Source: Mycolicibacterium holsaticum DSM 44478 = JCM 12374
Lineage (GTDB): Bacteria > Actinomycetota > Actinomycetes > Mycobacteriales > Mycobacteriaceae
Assembly (NCBI RefSeq): GCF_019645835.1
Contig: NZ_CP080998.1
Span: 558,001-622,000, forward strand
DNA: 64,000 nt
Direction: 5' to 3'
In this document: positions 40,080 to 49,289 of the stretch, one piece after another
How the letters are laid out: every line of letters starts with the position of its first letter
How positions within the stretch are numbered: the first letter of the stretch is position 1
The notes under the pieces: model-generated
Databases searched by the model: none
What the model saw: the letters and a program-made list of their open reading frames with translations, nothing else
What the model was told of the DNA's origin: nothing
Position numbers and translations under genes: made by a program

Positions 40080-40627
40080 CCGAAGTCGTCCGGCTGACCC
40101 TGGTCTCCCACGCCATGACCGACGCGACGGCGGCCGGGCGATTTCCCACCGACGAGTCGCTGAACTCGCTCGGCCACCGGCAGATCGACGTGTCGACCGA
40201 TCTGGGCGCCGTTGACGCCGCGTTCTGCGGCCCCGAGAAGCGGACCCGCCAGACCGCGGAGTTGCTCGGCCTGCAGGCGTCGGTCGAACCGCGGCTTTGC
40301 GACCTCGACTGCGGCCGCTGGCGAGGCGATGTGCTTGGTCGGTTGGCCCCGGACGACCTGGCGATCTGGTTGACGGATCCGAGCAGGGCGCCGCACGGCG
40401 GTGAAACCGTCGTCGAGCTGGTCGAACGGGTGCGGGACTGGATGGACGGCCTGCCCGAGCGTCGCGGCCGGCTGGTCGCGGTGACCCACCCCGCGGTGGT
40501 CCGCGCCGCCGTTCTCACCGCACTGGAGGCGCCACCGAAGTCGTTCTGGCGCATCGATATTGCACCGGTGAGCCGCACGGTCATGCATTACCGCGGGCAC
40601 GCGTGGACGCTGCGGTCGGGTCGGTAG
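40076..40627 (+). CDS. Histidine phosphatase family protein with altered RHG motif
   Basis: 183 residues resembling the phosphoglycerate-mutase-like branch that includes alpha-ribazole phosphatase (CobC). The second-half motif VTHPAVVRA and the GPEKRTRQTAELL segment fit. The first motif, normally L-V-R-H-G, reads LVSHAMT: the phospho-acceptor His is kept, but the phosphate-binding Arg is Ser and the Gly is Ala. Activity may therefore be changed or lost. The ATG overlaps the cbtA stop (ATGA) in a cobalamin-regulated operon, so a role in B12 metabolism is the best guess. It ends 1 bp short of the convergent lpqF stop. Confidence 0.8.
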   Translation: MTEVVRLTLVSHAMTDATAAGRFPTDESLNSLGHRQIDVSTDLGAVDAAFCGPEKRTRQTAELLGLQASVEPRLCDLDCGRWRGDVLGRLAPDDLAIWLTDPSRAPHGGETVVELVERVRDWMDGLPERRGRLVAVTHPAVVRAAVLTALEAPPKSFWRIDIAPVSRTVMHYRGHAWTLRSGR

Positions 40628-40628
40628 G

Positions 40629-41984
40629 TCAGCCGATCGGCGCCAGGTCGAAGGCCCGGTGAGCGATCGACAGGAGCCAACCCGCCGCGGTGGGGCTGCG
40701 GAAACGCGGCCAGTTGAGCTGGAAGCTGACCACCCACGGTTGCCCGGTGCGGTCGACGGCGTACCAACTGAACGCCAGGTCCCCCGGCAGGTTTCCCGCC
40801 TTGGCGCCGACGTAGGTCCACTTGGAGCGGTCCAGGTCGATCCCGGGGATCGCGGCCATGATGTCCTTCACCGGCGCCGCTTTGCCCACCGCCCCCGCCT
40901 GCAACGCGGCGTGCACTCGACAGATGTCTTCGGCGCTGCCGTACCACTCCGCGCCGAACTCGGACGCCGGGGTGTGGGTGCGCTCCGGATCCGGTTGATA
41001 CGGACGCGAATTGGTTTGTCTCAGCAGGGCGGCGCGGCCCTCGGGGGATGCGCTCTTCCACTGTTCACGCAGATCGGGTTCGCCCCATCCGACCGAGAAC
41101 AGCTCGCGCATCGTCGGGAACGGGGTCATGCTCGCCGGATCGTGATGGCCTGCGGTGATCAGGGCCCGTTCGACAGCACCTGGTCCCAGCCGTCCGATGA
41201 GCAGGTCGGTGGCCATGTTGTCGCTTGCCGAGATCATCTGCTGGGCAGCGGTTCTCACCGATATCTGCGCCCCGGGCGGAAGGTCCTCGAGGTTGGACGA
41301 GCCGAGGGCCTTGACGTCCTCGGTGATGGTGAGCGAGTCGGTCCAGTCCAGCGTGCCTTCTTCGACCGCATCGGCAACCGCAAGCAGCACATACAGTTTG
41401 AAGATCGACGCAAGCGGCAGCGAAAGGTCGGTGTTGGTTCCGGCGACCACAGTGCACTCGCGGGCGTCGAGGTCCACTTTGGCGACCTGGTAGGAATAAC
41501 GTGCCCCGGACTTCGTCAGCTCGTCGTCGATGTCTGACCACGTGTCGATCTTCGGCGGCTGCAGCGCCACCTCCAACCGATCCACCAGGCCCGCGTCGTC
41601 GGTGCGCAGGGTGATCTCCTGCTCGACGCCATAGGACGTCACCACGTCCAGCGTCGCCTGTCCCGCACCGATGTCGACGTTAGCCACGGTGAACGGCCGG
41701 TCCCACCAGATCTTGTCGAGTTGCACTGCGATGTCGTCGACCTCGTCGGGTGCGGCCAGGGTGCGCACACCCACCTCGCCGATCGGCCAGTCCGAGTTCA
41801 GCATGTCCATGGTCTGCTTGGCCCGCAGACCCTGCGGTGTGTTGATCTCGATCGGCACGCCGTACGCCGCGTCGGCCGGTGGCGGAGCGCTCTGGCCGCA
41901 TCCGGCCATCGCGACCACGAGGGTGACCGCGACCGCTAGGCCCGTCGCGCGGCGCGGGTCAGGCGTGCCGCTATTTGCTGCCAC
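40629..41984 (-). CDS. lpqF: LpqF, beta-lactamase-like serine hydrolase lipoprotein
   Basis: 451 residues. The signal peptide ends in the lipobox MAGC (about residues 25-28), so the protein is membrane-anchored outside the cell. The N-terminal 150 residues form a separate domain. The C-terminal part is a class A beta-lactamase/penicillin-binding fold with SxxK as SIFK (in LPLASIFKLY), SDN in SASDNMATD, and a KTG-like KAGN. The family includes M. tuberculosis LpqF (Rv3593). GTG 41984 is taken as start; a TTG at 41996 is also possible. Either overlaps the mhuD 3' end (stop 41971), so the two are coupled. Confidence 0.88.
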   Translation of the reverse strand: MAANSGTPDPRRATGLAVAVTLVVAMAGCGQSAPPPADAAYGVPIEINTPQGLRAKQTMDMLNSDWPIGEVGVRTLAAPDEVDDIAVQLDKIWWDRPFTVANVDIGAGQATLDVVTSYGVEQEITLRTDDAGLVDRLEVALQPPKIDTWSDIDDELTKSGARYSYQVAKVDLDARECTVVAGTNTDLSLPLASIFKLYVLLAVADAVEEGTLDWTDSLTITEDVKALGSSNLEDLPPGAQISVRTAAQQMISASDNMATDLLIGRLGPGAVERALITAGHHDPASMTPFPTMRELFSVGWGEPDLREQWKSASPEGRAALLRQTNSRPYQPDPERTHTPASEFGAEWYGSAEDICRVHAALQAGAVGKAAPVKDIMAAIPGIDLDRSKWTYVGAKAGNLPGDLAFSWYAVDRTGQPWVVSFQLNWPRFRSPTAAGWLLSIAHRAFDLAPIG

Positions 41985-42294
41985 CCGCAACGTCAAGGAC
42001 GACCTCGAACTCCAGGAGGGATGCGCCGGTGGCTACCGGGTTGGCCTGCTGGCCCTTGTGCGCCTCGATGGCAGGGCCGGTTGCCCAGGCCTGGAAAGCC
42101 TCTTCGGACTCCCACTGGGTCACCACGAAGTAGCGGTCCTCGCCCTTGACGGGGCGAAGCAGCTGAAAGCCGAGGAAACCGGGCTGGTTGTCGACGGCGT
42201 GGGCGCGGTGAGCGAACCGTTTCTCCAGTTCGGGACCCGCGTCGGCAGGGACTTCGATTGCGTTGATCTTCACCACGGGGTTTTGGCTCGGCAT
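41971..42294 (-). CDS. mhuD: Heme-degrading monooxygenase MhuD
   Basis: 107 residues, an ABM-fold IsdG-type enzyme that opens heme to mycobilin and releases iron. The characteristic Asn (KINAIEV), Trp (VTQWESEEAFQAW) and heme-ligand His (EAHKGQ) are all present. Strong agreement with M. tuberculosis MhuD (Rv3592) in length and motifs. ATG at 42294, 54 bp from the divergent hydrolase gene; lpqF is downstream and overlaps it. No clear iron-box was recognised in the short divergent gap. Confidence 0.93.
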   Translation of the reverse strand: MPSQNPVVKINAIEVPADAGPELEKRFAHRAHAVDNQPGFLGFQLLRPVKGEDRYFVVTQWESEEAFQAWATGPAIEAHKGQQANPVATGASLLEFEVVLDVAGGSK

Positions 42295-42348
42295 GCGAAT
42301 CAGGCTACCGAATGGGTGCCGGGCGTTCCGAGGCGTGATGATGTCGGC

Positions 42349-43110
42349 ATGCTCTTGACGTCTCGCGGTGGGAAGGGCCGCCCCCTGGTGCTGGTGCACG
42401 GCCTGATGGGGCGGGGCAGCACCTGGTCTCGCCAGCTGCCGTGGCTGACCCGCTGGGGCGAGGTGTACACCTACGACGCGTTGTGGCACCGGGGCCGCGA
42501 CGTCGCCGATCCGCACCCGATCAGCACCGAGCGGTTCGTGTCCGACCTCGGTGACGCGGTGGCCGAGGTCGGCAGGCCCGCGGTGATGATCGGGCATTCG
42601 ATGGGCGCGTTGCACGCGTGGTGTCTGGCCGCCACGCACCCGGACCTGGTCGAGGCGCTGGTCGTCGAGGACATGGCGCCTGACTTCCGTGGCCGCACCA
42701 CCGGGCCCTGGGAGCCGTGGGTGCACGCCTTGCCGGTGGAATTCGAGTCGGCACAACGGGTTTACGACGAGTTCGGGCCGATCGCCGGCCAGTATTTCCT
42801 CGAGGCGTTCGACCGCACGGCGACCGGGTGGCGACTGCACGGGCAGCCGAAGAGGTGGATCGAGATCGCCGCAGAATGGGGCACCCGGGACTACTGGCGC
42901 GAGTGGAACGCGGTGCGCGCGCCCGCGTTGTTGATCGAGGCGGCAAACTCCGTCACGCCGCCAGGGCAGATGCGCCGAATGGCTGAAACCGGTTGGCAGA
43001 CCACATATCTGGCTGTTCCGGATGCGGGTCATCTGGTGCACGACGACGCGCCGCGCGTCTACCAGCAGGCGGTGCAGTCGTTTCTAGCGTCGCTCGCCCA
43101 ACGCCCCTGA
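42349..43110 (+). CDS. Alpha/beta-fold hydrolase (Rv3591c family)
   Basis: 253 residues. The oxyanion-hole HGLMGRGSTW, the nucleophile elbow GHSMGA (Ser in the sixth-strand turn) and the catalytic His in DAGHLVHDD are present. Substrate unknown. The ATG at 42349 is the first plausible start; a much longer open reading back to 41671 only reflects antisense sequence of mhuD and lpqF. It corresponds to M. tuberculosis Rv3591c. Its 3' end overlaps the small convergent gene by 27 bp. Confidence 0.87.
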   Translation: MLLTSRGGKGRPLVLVHGLMGRGSTWSRQLPWLTRWGEVYTYDALWHRGRDVADPHPISTERFVSDLGDAVAEVGRPAVMIGHSMGALHAWCLAATHPDLVEALVVEDMAPDFRGRTTGPWEPWVHALPVEFESAQRVYDEFGPIAGQYFLEAFDRTATGWRLHGQPKRWIEIAAEWGTRDYWREWNAVRAPALLIEAANSVTPPGQMRRMAETGWQTTYLAVPDAGHLVHDDAPRVYQQAVQSFLASLAQRP

Positions 43111-43290
43111 ACTCGGCCAGGTGGGTTGGCGTTCGAAGCGGCTGCGCACCGCGTCCAGGTCGTGTTCCACGCGCGCCCGGTCACGGTCGTCAGCCGGATC
43201 GGATCCGTAGGCCCGACCGGAGGTCAACACGGACATCCATACCTCGTGGAGACGCAGTTGAGATAACAGGCGGCTCAGCGCTTCGGTCAT
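43084..43290 (-). CDS. Small conserved-looking hypothetical protein
   Basis: 68 residues, starting MTEALSRLLSQLRLHEVW, with an Asp/Arg-rich middle (DPADDRDRARVEHDL) and no membrane helix. The ATG at 43290 has GGAGG 9 bases upstream, which argues for a real gene; the reading to 43368 adds a Cys-rich stretch without a site. It is divergent from the GlxA-type regulator and converges on the hydrolase. Two copies of GGCAGTAA flank its upstream side (43291 and about 43331). Function unknown. Confidence 0.6.
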   Translation of the reverse strand: MTEALSRLLSQLRLHEVWMSVLTSGRAYGSDPADDRDRARVEHDLDAVRSRFERQPTWPSSGALGERR

Positions 43291-43361
43291 GGCAGTAATC
43301 CTCCGGCAACAAATATCCCGCCAACAGTGGCAGTAAGGACATGTTGAGATAAAATGCTGCC

Positions 43362-44327
43362 ATGGCATTGAAAAGCGTATCCGCGCTGGTGTTGGACGGT
43401 CTAGCGGTTTTCGAGTTCGGCGTCATCTGCGAGGTCTTCGGCATCGATCGGTCCGCTGACGGCGTGCCGAACTTCGACTTCAAGGTCTGCGGGCCCGAGC
43501 CGGGACGGCCGCTTGCCACCTCAGTGGGTGCGACGCTGACGCCCGATCACGGCCTCGACGACCTGATCGGGGCGGACCTGGTGGCCATTCCGGCGATCGG
43601 CGGCTCGGAGTATCTACCCGAGGCCCTGGCCGCGGTCAGGACCGCAGCCGAGGCCGGGTCGATCATCCTCACGGTGTGCTCGGGGGCGTTCGTCGCAGGT
43701 GCGGCCGGTCTGCTCGACGGCAGGCCCTGCACCACGCACTGGATGCACGCCGACGACCTCGCCCGCCAGTACCCGACGGCGAAAGTCGACCGCAACGTGT
43801 TGTTCGTCGACGACGGCAACCTCATCACCAGCGCGGGCACCGCGGCCGGTATCGACGCATGCCTGCATCTGGTGCGCCGCGAGCTTGGTAGCGAGGTGAC
43901 CAACAAGATCGCCCGCCGCATGGTGGTGGCCCCGCAGCGCGACGGCGGTCAGCGTCAGTACATCGATCAGCCTATCCCGGTCCGATGTTCGGAACGCTTT
44001 GCCCCGCATCTTGATTGGATCATCACCAACCTCGATCATCCGCATACGGTTGCGACGTTGGCTGCGCGCGCGCACATGTCGGCTCGCACGTTCGCCCGGC
44101 GGTTCGTCGAGGAGACCGGGCGCACGCCCATGCAGTGGGTCACCGACCAACGGGTGTTGTACGCCCGCCGACTGCTCGAGGAGACCGACCTCGACGTCGA
44201 CAGGATCGCCGAGCGTTCGGGTTTCGGCACCGCGACGCTGCTGCGCCACCACTTCCGCAGGATCATCGGGGTGACGCCGTCGGACTACCGGCGCCGGTTC
44301 GCCTGCGGGGAAGCGGCCACCGCCTGA
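43362..44327 (+). CDS. GlxA-type AraC-family transcriptional regulator with DJ-1/PfpI domain
   Basis: 321 residues. The N-terminal DJ-1/PfpI class I glutamine amidotransferase-like domain (about 5-175) has the nucleophile-elbow cysteine in LTVCSGAF. The C-terminal AraC/XylS domain (about 215-315) has two helix-turn-helix units: TVATLAARAHMSARTFARRF and the family signature IAERSGFGTATLLRHHFRR. Such proteins are usually ligand-sensing activators or repressors. The 71-bp gap to the divergent small gene contains direct repeats of GGCAGTAA, a possible operator. Target genes are unknown. Confidence 0.9.
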   Translation: MALKSVSALVLDGLAVFEFGVICEVFGIDRSADGVPNFDFKVCGPEPGRPLATSVGATLTPDHGLDDLIGADLVAIPAIGGSEYLPEALAAVRTAAEAGSIILTVCSGAFVAGAAGLLDGRPCTTHWMHADDLARQYPTAKVDRNVLFVDDGNLITSAGTAAGIDACLHLVRRELGSEVTNKIARRMVVAPQRDGGQRQYIDQPIPVRCSERFAPHLDWIITNLDHPHTVATLAARAHMSARTFARRFVEETGRTPMQWVTDQRVLYARRLLEETDLDVDRIAERSGFGTATLLRHHFRRIIGVTPSDYRRRFACGEAATA

Positions 44328-44340
44328 TCTGCCCGATGCA

Positions 44341-45213
44341 TCACGGATCACCTTCTCCGGCAAGCGCGTAGCGGCCGTCGGCGGTCTGCTCCACCAGCCC
44401 ATCGACCAGCAGCGAGTCCAGGGCACGGTCGCGTTGGGCGGTGTCGCTGAGCCACACCACGTCCAACTGCGCCCGGGTGACTGGTGAGTCGCTGCTGCGC
44501 AACACGTCCAGCAACCGGCCGCGGACCTGACGGTCGGTGCCGGCATACCGCTGCGGGCGTCGCGCTGGGGCGCTCGGGGCCGGATATCCGCGAGCACGCC
44601 AGGCGCATGTGCTCAGCGGGCACCCGCCGCACCGCGGCGCGCGGGCGGTACACACCGTCGCGCCGAACTCCATCAGCGCAACCGAAAACGTCGGCGCGGC
44701 ATCGCCTTCGGGCAACAGGGCCGCCACGTCGGCGAGGTCGCGCACCGAGGCGGCCGCGTCTGCGTGGCCGTGGATCACCCTCGTCACGACCCGGCGGACG
44801 TTGGTGTCGACGACAGGAACCCGCTGCCGGTAGGCAAAGCACGCGACGGCACGCGCGGTGTAGGCGCCGATTCCCGGCAGTGCCAGAAGGGTTTCGACGT
44901 CGGCGGGGACCACGTCGTCGTATTCGGCTGCGATCACCGTTGCGCACTCGTGCAGCCGTTTGGCACGACGCGGATAGCCGAGTTTGCCCCACGCCCGCAA
45001 GACATCTGCGGCGCTGGCCGCGGCCGTCGCCGAGGGCGTCGGCCAGCGCGCCACCCACGCTTCCCAAACCGGCTGCACCCGCGCGACAGGCGTCTGCTGG
45101 AGCATGAACTCGCTGACCAGAACCTGCCAGGGCGTCACGTCGGGGCGCCGCCACGGCAGATCCCGACGGGCGCCGTCATACCATTCGAGCAGTTGGGGCA
45201 CAATAAGGCTCAT
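44341..45213 (-). CDS. mutY: A/G-specific adenine DNA glycosylase MutY
   Basis: 290 residues. The helix-hairpin-helix ALPGIGAYTARAV with the following VVDTNVRRV (catalytic Asp) and the catalytic Glu region SEFMLQQTP are intact. The 4Fe-4S cluster ligands C-x6-C-x2-C-x5-C are seen in CTARAPRCGGCPLSTC. It removes adenine opposite 8-oxoguanine. The C-terminal domain is reduced, as in M. tuberculosis MutY (Rv3589). The ATG at 45213 lies within the CATG that also starts canB on the other strand, so the two start codons overlap. No ribosome-binding site was seen, which fits a leaderless transcript. Confidence 0.94.
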   Translation of the reverse strand: MSLIVPQLLEWYDGARRDLPWRRPDVTPWQVLVSEFMLQQTPVARVQPVWEAWVARWPTPSATAAASAADVLRAWGKLGYPRRAKRLHECATVIAAEYDDVVPADVETLLALPGIGAYTARAVACFAYRQRVPVVDTNVRRVVTRVIHGHADAAASVRDLADVAALLPEGDAAPTFSVALMEFGATVCTARAPRCGGCPLSTCAWRARGYPAPSAPARRPQRYAGTDRQVRGRLLDVLRSSDSPVTRAQLDVVWLSDTAQRDRALDSLLVDGLVEQTADGRYALAGEGDP

Positions 45214-45832
45214 GCCGCATACCAGCCCGATAACCGCATGGAAAGCACTCAAAGAAGGTAACGAGCGGTTCGTGGCGGGCAAACCGGTGCACCCGAGCCA
45301 GGGTGTCGAGCACCGCGCCGGCCTGGCCGAGACCCAGACGCCCACCGCGGTGGTGTTCGGGTGCGGGGACAGCCGGGTGGCCGCCGAGCTGATCTTCGAC
45401 CAGGGACTGGGCGACATGTTCGTGGTGCGCACGGCCGGACACGTCATCGACGCGGCTGTGCTCGGCTCGGTCGAGTACGCCGTCGCGGTGCTCGACGTGC
45501 CGCTGATCGTGGTGCTCGGCCACGACAGTTGCGGGGCGGTCAAGGCGACGCTCGCGGCCCTCGACGAGGGTGTGGTGCCCGGCGGTTACGTCCGCGACAT
45601 CGTCGAGCGGGTCATGCCGTCGATCCTGCTGGGCCGTCGTGACGGGCTTACCAGGGTCGACGAGTTCGAAGCCCGCCACGTCACCGAGACCGGCGCGCAG
45701 TTGATGGCACGCTCGACGACGATCGCCGAAAGGGTGGCTGCAGGCACGCTGGCGATCGTCGGCGCCACCTACCACCTGGCCGACGGACGGGTCGGGTTGC
45801 GGGACCACCTGGGCGACATCGGCGAAGCCTGA
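45212..45832 (+). CDS. canB: Beta-class carbonic anhydrase CanB
   Basis: 206 residues. Zinc ligands and the Asp/Arg dyad are Cys51-Gly-Asp53-Ser-Arg55 and His104/Cys107 (GHDSCGAV), the full beta-carbonic anhydrase set. Interconverts CO2 and bicarbonate. Close in sequence to M. tuberculosis Rv3588c, including the N-terminal AWKALKEGNERFVAG. The ATG at 45212 shares bases with the divergent mutY start. CACAATAAGG just upstream could be a -10 region of a leaderless transcript. Confidence 0.95.
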   Translation: MPHTSPITAWKALKEGNERFVAGKPVHPSQGVEHRAGLAETQTPTAVVFGCGDSRVAAELIFDQGLGDMFVVRTAGHVIDAAVLGSVEYAVAVLDVPLIVVLGHDSCGAVKATLAALDEGVVPGGYVRDIVERVMPSILLGRRDGLTRVDEFEARHVTETGAQLMARSTTIAERVAAGTLAIVGATYHLADGRVGLRDHLGDIGEA

Positions 45833-45867
45833 GACGCGACACGCCGGGGCGCCTGGGACAACTAGGC

Positions 45868-46650
45868 GTGACCTGGGCTTACCGTGAAGCTGTGCTCGAT
45901 CTGGATCCGCAAGGCCCGCTACCTCCGCAGATTTACTGGCGGCGCAGGGCGCTGGCGCTTGGCTTGGCGGTGCTGGTCATCGGCGTGATCTCTGCCATCG
46001 TGGTGGCGATCGTCGCCAACACCGGGTCGACGGACACCGCGAACGCCGAGCAGTCGGTCCCCGAGGCCGCGCCGACACCGCTGCCGGGCGAGAACCCCGA
46101 AGTCAAGTCTCCCGTCATGCCTCCGCCGCAGGCGGCACCGCCGCCGACACCGACGCCGACCGCGGCGGTCACCCCGCCGCCGGTGCTCAACGAGGGCGAC
46201 GACTGCCCGGACTCGACGCTCGCGGTCAAGGGCATCACCAACCAACCCCAGTACGTCGTCGGCGATCAGCCCAAGTTCACGATGGTCGTCACCAACATCG
46301 GCCTGGTCTCGTGCAAGCGGGACGTCGGGGCCGCCGTGCTGGCCGCCTACGTGTACGGGTTGGACAACAACCGGCTGTGGTCGAACCTGGACTGCGCACC
46401 GTCGAACGAGACGCTGGTCAAGACGTTCCAGCCCGGTGAGCAGGTGACCACCGAGGTGACCTGGACCGGGATGAGTTCGGCGCCGAACTGTCCGCTGCCC
46501 CGCGAACCGATCGGCCCGGGCACCTACAACCTGGTCGTGCAGCTGGGCAATCTACGGTCGGCGACGGTGCCGTTCATCCTGGCCGAACAGGCCCAGGTGC
46601 CGCACGCCGAGGGCGCACCGCTGCCCGGCCCGGCACCCGCGGCGGGCTGA
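45868..46650 (+). CDS. Membrane-anchored conserved protein (Rv3587c family)
   Basis: 260 residues. A short cytoplasmic N terminus (to about 26), one membrane helix (about 28-50), a Pro/Thr-rich linker (about 60-105) and an extracytoplasmic beta-rich domain (about 110-240) with paired cysteines (CPDSTL, CKRDVG, CAPSN, CPLPR) that could form disulphides. Found next to disA in mycobacteria; function unknown. GTG 45868 is used; GTG 45892 is an alternative. It converges on disA with a 35-bp gap. Confidence 0.82.
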   Translation: MTWAYREAVLDLDPQGPLPPQIYWRRRALALGLAVLVIGVISAIVVAIVANTGSTDTANAEQSVPEAAPTPLPGENPEVKSPVMPPPQAAPPPTPTPTAAVTPPPVLNEGDDCPDSTLAVKGITNQPQYVVGDQPKFTMVVTNIGLVSCKRDVGAAVLAAYVYGLDNNRLWSNLDCAPSNETLVKTFQPGEQVTTEVTWTGMSSAPNCPLPREPIGPGTYNLVVQLGNLRSATVPFILAEQAQVPHAEGAPLPGPAPAAG

Positions 46651-46685
46651 CAACCGCCGGTCGGACGTAGTGGCGTAGAGCTGGG

Positions 46686-47804
46686 TCAGGCCAGCCGGTC
46701 TGCGATCGTGGATTCGGCCAGCTGTGAAAGGCCCTCGCGGATATGGCGCGCCCACATCGACCCGATGCCATCCACCGACTGCAGGTCCCCTGCGCTGGCG
46801 GCCAGCAGCCCCTGCAGTGAACCAAACGAGCGCACCAGCAGATCCACGTGGGCGAACTGCAGCCGCGGGATGCCGGCCATCGCCCGGTAGCCACGCGAAC
46901 TCATCGCCGAGTCCTGCGCCTCCATCGTGGATGGGTAACCGAAAACCCTTGCCAGCGTGGTGAAGTCGAGTAGCTCGTTGTCGGACAGCGCGTCGAGTTC
47001 TTCCAGTGTGGCGCTCACCTGGGCGGCGGTCGGCGGATCCGGATTGGCGTGATAGTCGCGCACGATCAGCTCGCGGGCGGTGTCGTTGTCGCCGACCAGC
47101 TCTTCGACCTGAAGCTTGAGCTGACGTCCGTCGGTGCCCAGTTCGACCACGTCGGCGTCGATCTCCAGGCTGATCCGGCGCACCATCTCGAGCCGCTGCA
47201 CCACCGTCATCACGTCGCGCAGCGTCACGAAGTCCTCGATCTCCGCCGTCGACAGCTGCCTGCTGACCTCGTCGAGGCGGGTCTTGTAACGCTCCAGGGT
47301 GTCGATGGTCTGGTTGGCGCGCGACAGGATGGTCGCCGAATCGGGAACCACGTGACGTTCACCGGCGACGTAGACGGTCACGATGCTCATCGAATGGCTG
47401 ACCGAGATCACCGGATATCCGGTCTGGATGGCCGTGCGCTCGGCGGACCGGTGCCGGGTGCCGGATTCCTCGGTCGGGATCGACGGGTCGGGCACCAGCT
47501 GCACGTTTGCCCGCAGAATGCGGCTGCCGTCGCTGGTGAGCACCACGGCACCGTCCATCTTGGACAGTTCGCGCAGCCGCGTCGGAGCGTAGCGGACGTC
47601 GAGTGAGAAGCCGCCGTCGCAGATGGCTTCGACGCTGTCGTCGTACCCGATCACGATCAGGGCGCCGGTACGGCCGCGCAGGATGCGTTCCAGCCCGTCG
47701 CGCAGCGCGGTACCTGGGGCGAGCCGTGCCAGCGTCTCGCGCATGGTGGGTCTGGCCAACGGCACCACAGTGCGCCCAGACCGGCCGCCCGCTTTCACGG
47801 CCAT
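46686..47804 (-). CDS. disA: DNA integrity scanning protein / diadenylate cyclase DisA
   Basis: 372 residues. The DAC domain has the catalytic DGA (84-86) and RHR (117-119, in GTRHRSAER) motifs for making cyclic di-AMP from two ATP. A helical linker follows, and a C-terminal helix-hairpin-helix region (about 320-365, [13 protein letters not shown]) binds branched DNA. It matches M. tuberculosis DisA (Rv3586), the sole c-di-AMP synthase there. It lies 25 bp downstream of radA, the usual pairing; RadA is known to restrain DisA in some bacteria. Confidence 0.96.
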   Translation of the reverse strand: MAVKAGGRSGRTVVPLARPTMRETLARLAPGTALRDGLERILRGRTGALIVIGYDDSVEAICDGGFSLDVRYAPTRLRELSKMDGAVVLTSDGSRILRANVQLVPDPSIPTEESGTRHRSAERTAIQTGYPVISVSHSMSIVTVYVAGERHVVPDSATILSRANQTIDTLERYKTRLDEVSRQLSTAEIEDFVTLRDVMTVVQRLEMVRRISLEIDADVVELGTDGRQLKLQVEELVGDNDTARELIVRDYHANPDPPTAAQVSATLEELDALSDNELLDFTTLARVFGYPSTMEAQDSAMSSRGYRAMAGIPRLQFAHVDLLVRSFGSLQGLLAASAGDLQSVDGIGSMWARHIREGLSQLAESTIADRLA

Positions 47805-47829
47805 CGTCCCCTCCTAGGATCGGCCGCCG

Positions 47830-49221
47830 TTATCCGCCATCTTTGCTGATGTCCCGCAAAACTCGCAATGCCGCGCCGATGTTGTCGGCGGCAATCGCGC
47901 GCAGCCCGGCAGGCACGGACGTCACGCCGGGCGGCACCACGGCCCGGGTGAAGCCCAACCGCGCGGCCTCGGCCATCCGGCGATCCATTCCGGTGACGCG
48001 CCGGAGGTCACCGGCCAGCCCGACCTCACCGATGGCGACGACGGCGGCGGGCACCGGCAGGTTCATCGACGACGACGCGATGGCGAAGGCCACCGCCAGA
48101 TCCGCGGACGGGTCGGTCAGTCGCATGCCGCCGACCGTGGACAGGTAGATGTCGTGGCCGCTGATCGCCAGGTGCGCGTGTTTGTCGAGCACGGCGGTGA
48201 TCATCGCGGCGCGCGAGGAGTCGATGCCGCTGACCGCGCGGCGCGCCGTCCCGTTGGCGGCCGGGCCGATGAGCGCCTGCACTTCACCGATCAGCGGGCG
48301 TTTGCCGTCGAGCGTCACCGTGATCGCGGTGCCCGCCACCGGTTTGGGTCGTTGGTCGCGGAACAATCCGGACGGATCGGCGACACCTTCGATTCCGTTG
48401 TCGTGCAACAGGAAACAACCGACCTCGTCGGCCGCGCCGAACCGGTTCTTGACACCGCGCACCATGCGAAGCGGCGACGCGCGGTCACCCTCGAAGTGCA
48501 ACACGACGTCGACGAGATGTTCCAGCGAGCGCGGCCCGGCGATCGCCCCGTCCTTGGTGACGTGGCCGACCAGAATCAGCGCGACGCCGGATGTCGTAGC
48601 GGCCAGCCGGACATGCTGAGTCAACGCGGTGGTGACCGCGCGCACCTGGGTGACGCCGCCGGTGACGCCGTCGGCCTCGGTGGTCGACATGGTCTGCACC
48701 GAGTCGACGACCACCAGGCTGGGTTGCACCGCCTCGATGTGGCCCAGCGCCGTCGACAGATCCGATTCGGCGGCCAGGTATACCTCGTCGTGCGTGCAGC
48801 CGGTGCGTTCGGCACGCATCCGGATCTGGCCGGCCGACTCCTCACCCGACAGATACAGCGCCCGCTTACCCGCAGCCGCCCACTGGTGTGCGACCTCGAG
48901 CAGCAGGGTGGACTTGCCGACGCCCGGATCACCGGCCAGCAGCGTCACCGAACCCGGCACCAGCCCGCCGCCGAGCACCCGGTCGAGTTCGGCGACCCCG
49001 GTGCGGAAGTGGCGGGTGCGGCCGGGGTCGATGGAGCTGATCGGCACAGCCGGTGAGGTAGGTGCGACCGCGCGTCGCGCAGGTGCGCCGCTGATCGCGG
49101 CCAGCGCGGCCACCTCGTCGACGGTGCCCCAGGTTTCGCACTCCGGGCAGCGGCCCACCCACTTGGGGGTCAGGTGGTGGCACTCCGAGCAGCGGTACTG
49201 AGAACGCTGAGCTTTGGCCAC
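47830..49221 (-). CDS. radA: DNA repair protein RadA (Sms)
   Basis: 463 residues. Zinc finger Cys11/Cys14/Cys25/Cys28, RecA-like ATPase with Walker A GDPGVGKS (97-104), the RadA-specific KNRFG, and a C-terminal Lon-protease-like domain (about 330-455). It is a branch-migration helicase used in recombination. ATG at 49221 with the zinc finger right at the N terminus. Corresponds to Rv3585. It is followed by disA and preceded by lpqE on the same strand across 68 bp. Confidence 0.95.
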   Translation of the reverse strand: MAKAQRSQYRCSECHHLTPKWVGRCPECETWGTVDEVAALAAISGAPARRAVAPTSPAVPISSIDPGRTRHFRTGVAELDRVLGGGLVPGSVTLLAGDPGVGKSTLLLEVAHQWAAAGKRALYLSGEESAGQIRMRAERTGCTHDEVYLAAESDLSTALGHIEAVQPSLVVVDSVQTMSTTEADGVTGGVTQVRAVTTALTQHVRLAATTSGVALILVGHVTKDGAIAGPRSLEHLVDVVLHFEGDRASPLRMVRGVKNRFGAADEVGCFLLHDNGIEGVADPSGLFRDQRPKPVAGTAITVTLDGKRPLIGEVQALIGPAANGTARRAVSGIDSSRAAMITAVLDKHAHLAISGHDIYLSTVGGMRLTDPSADLAVAFAIASSSMNLPVPAAVVAIGEVGLAGDLRRVTGMDRRMAEAARLGFTRAVVPPGVTSVPAGLRAIAADNIGAALRVLRDISKDGG

Positions 49222-49289
49222 GCTGTGACGTTAGCCCTGGGAACCGACAGATCCGCCCCGGTGAGCTGCCGTGTCGCCGATCGGTGCGG

